From Gomphosphaeria aponina SAG 52.96 = DSM 107014 (GTDB lineage: Bacteria; Cyanobacteriota; Cyanobacteriia; Cyanobacteriales; Gomphosphaeriaceae), in contig JADQBC010000033.1 in NCBI GenBank assembly GCA_016903655.1, forward strand, positions 1-33,243: 33,243 nucleotides of DNA. Direction: 5' to 3'. A program made the translations under genes and the position numbers. Positions 32,766 to 33,243 of this stretch are shown one piece after another (positions within the stretch are counted from its first letter, which is position 1; every line of letters begins with the position of its first letter). The notes below the pieces were generated by a model. It worked only from the letters and a program-made list of their open reading frames with translations, did no database searches and was not told where the DNA came from.

Positions 32766-32883
32766 TTACCCAAAAAACGCCTCATAGTTATCATGACTCC
32801 CGATCCAAAACCATGTAACTGTCTGCTATATAAAACTGAACTTTCCTTGAATAATCAGGCTTATTCTTTAACAAGGCTAATGC
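32766..32883 (-). pseudogene. Frameshifted remnant of a small, possibly RelE/ParE-like toxin ORF
   Basis: The minus strand from 32883 reads ALALLKNKPDYSRKVQFYIA and then, after a frameshift near 32815, TWFWIGSHDNYEAFFG and stop. The WFWIGSHD-x-Y ending resembles the C-termini of small cyanobacterial type II toxin-like proteins as I remember them. No start codon or antitoxin is present. It directly abuts the TnpB remnant. Very tentative. The rest of 32561-32765 shows no gene and presumably holds the promoter of the lipoprotein gene. Confidence 0.35.
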
Positions 32884-32925
32884 CTTGAGAGTCAATTTCG
32901 GGCTTCATCCAGACGAGTCGGCTCG

Positions 32926-33243
32926 CTACTGTCCACAGGCGTTGATTTGGGTGTAGCCCACCCTACCCACTACTACTTCATTTGGGGCTTTTTCTAATCG
33001 CACTGAAGCATTTAAATCTCTATCAATTGTTAAACCACATTCATTGCACCTAAAAATGCGGTCAGATCAAGTTAAATCTGCTTTAATTGCTCCACAATTA
33101 CTACAACCTTTACTGCTTGGATACCATTGGTCAATTACATCCACTTTTGTTGCAAAAAACTCGGATTTATAGAACAACTGTCTTTTAAATTCATAAGCTC
33201 CTAAATCTCCCACTGCTGCTGCTAATTTATGGTTAGCCATCAT
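32926..33243 (-). pseudogene. TnpB (IS200/IS605 family OrfB) C-terminal remnant, runs off the window
   Basis: Read from the right edge, the minus strand gives NHKLAAAVGDLGAYEFKRQL, then the zinc-ribbon half CSNCG, an in-frame TGA at 33067-33069, CNECGLTIDRDLNASVRLEK, and NACGQ with TAG at 32926-32928. C-x2-C...C-x2-C and DRDLNAS (last RuvC acid) are the TnpB C-terminal hallmarks. The premature stop and a later frameshift show decay. The upstream part lies outside the window. Confidence 0.85.

Overview
The window comes from a cyanobacterium. It carries psaD (photosystem I), glycolate dehydrogenase subunits, many HIP1-type GCGATCGC octamers, heptameric tandem repeats next to a gene, and several families of dispersed hairpin repeats. 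The psaD-trpE order matches what I recall from Synechocystis (slr0737-slr0738). Base composition is AT-rich. The species cannot be named from the sequence; a filamentous (Oscillatoriales-like) genome is a guess. No rRNA, tRNA or CRISPR array was seen.

Layout. (1) 1-1836: repeat-rich left edge with a decayed, partly duplicated Uma2-family gene, an orphan ABC-2 type ATPase on the minus strand, and a divergent DUF29 gene. (2) 2381-12234: seven minus-strand genes in a row. In transcription order they are an old-yellow-enzyme flavoprotein, two tandem di-haem c-type cytochromes whose ORFs overlap, a small membrane protein, a multi-spanning membrane patatin-like lipase, and GlcE and GlcF. A third, larger di-haem cytochrome lipoprotein (RoxA-like size) is divergently transcribed at 12324-14402 from a recognisable promoter. 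I regard this as the most interesting unit. It looks like an envelope redox pathway, perhaps one that releases and oxygenates a lipid-like substrate and then reduces or dehydrogenates the product. (3) 14464-25192: mostly housekeeping genes: a single-domain HD (Mesh1/SpoT-like) hydrolase, TrmL, a fold-type-I PLP decarboxylase of the Orn/Lys/Arg family, a cyanobacterial TM/coiled-coil protein, a DICT-GAF histidine kinase, psaD with an HLR1-like (RpaB) site, trpE, a FAD amino-acid-oxidase-type enzyme and smpB.

(4) 25193-26590: a decay zone with two identical 107-bp elements that have TATAGC/GCTATA ends, a broken coiled-coil gene, and an IS4-type transposase remnant. (5) 26591-32560: a cyanophycinase-like S51 peptidase (plus strand) converges on a minus-strand run across a bidirectional terminator. 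That run, in transcription order, is a coiled-coil lipoprotein, a small helical protein, a peptidoglycan-binding/YkuD-like protein, an SH3b lipoprotein, a two-TM holin-like protein and a GH13 alpha-amylase. The envelope genes resemble a lysis or wall-remodelling cassette placed next to two storage-polymer hydrolases. (6) 32561-33243: remnant of a small ORF and a broken TnpB C-terminus that runs off the window.

All functional calls rest on motif reading and memory of families; no database search was possible.
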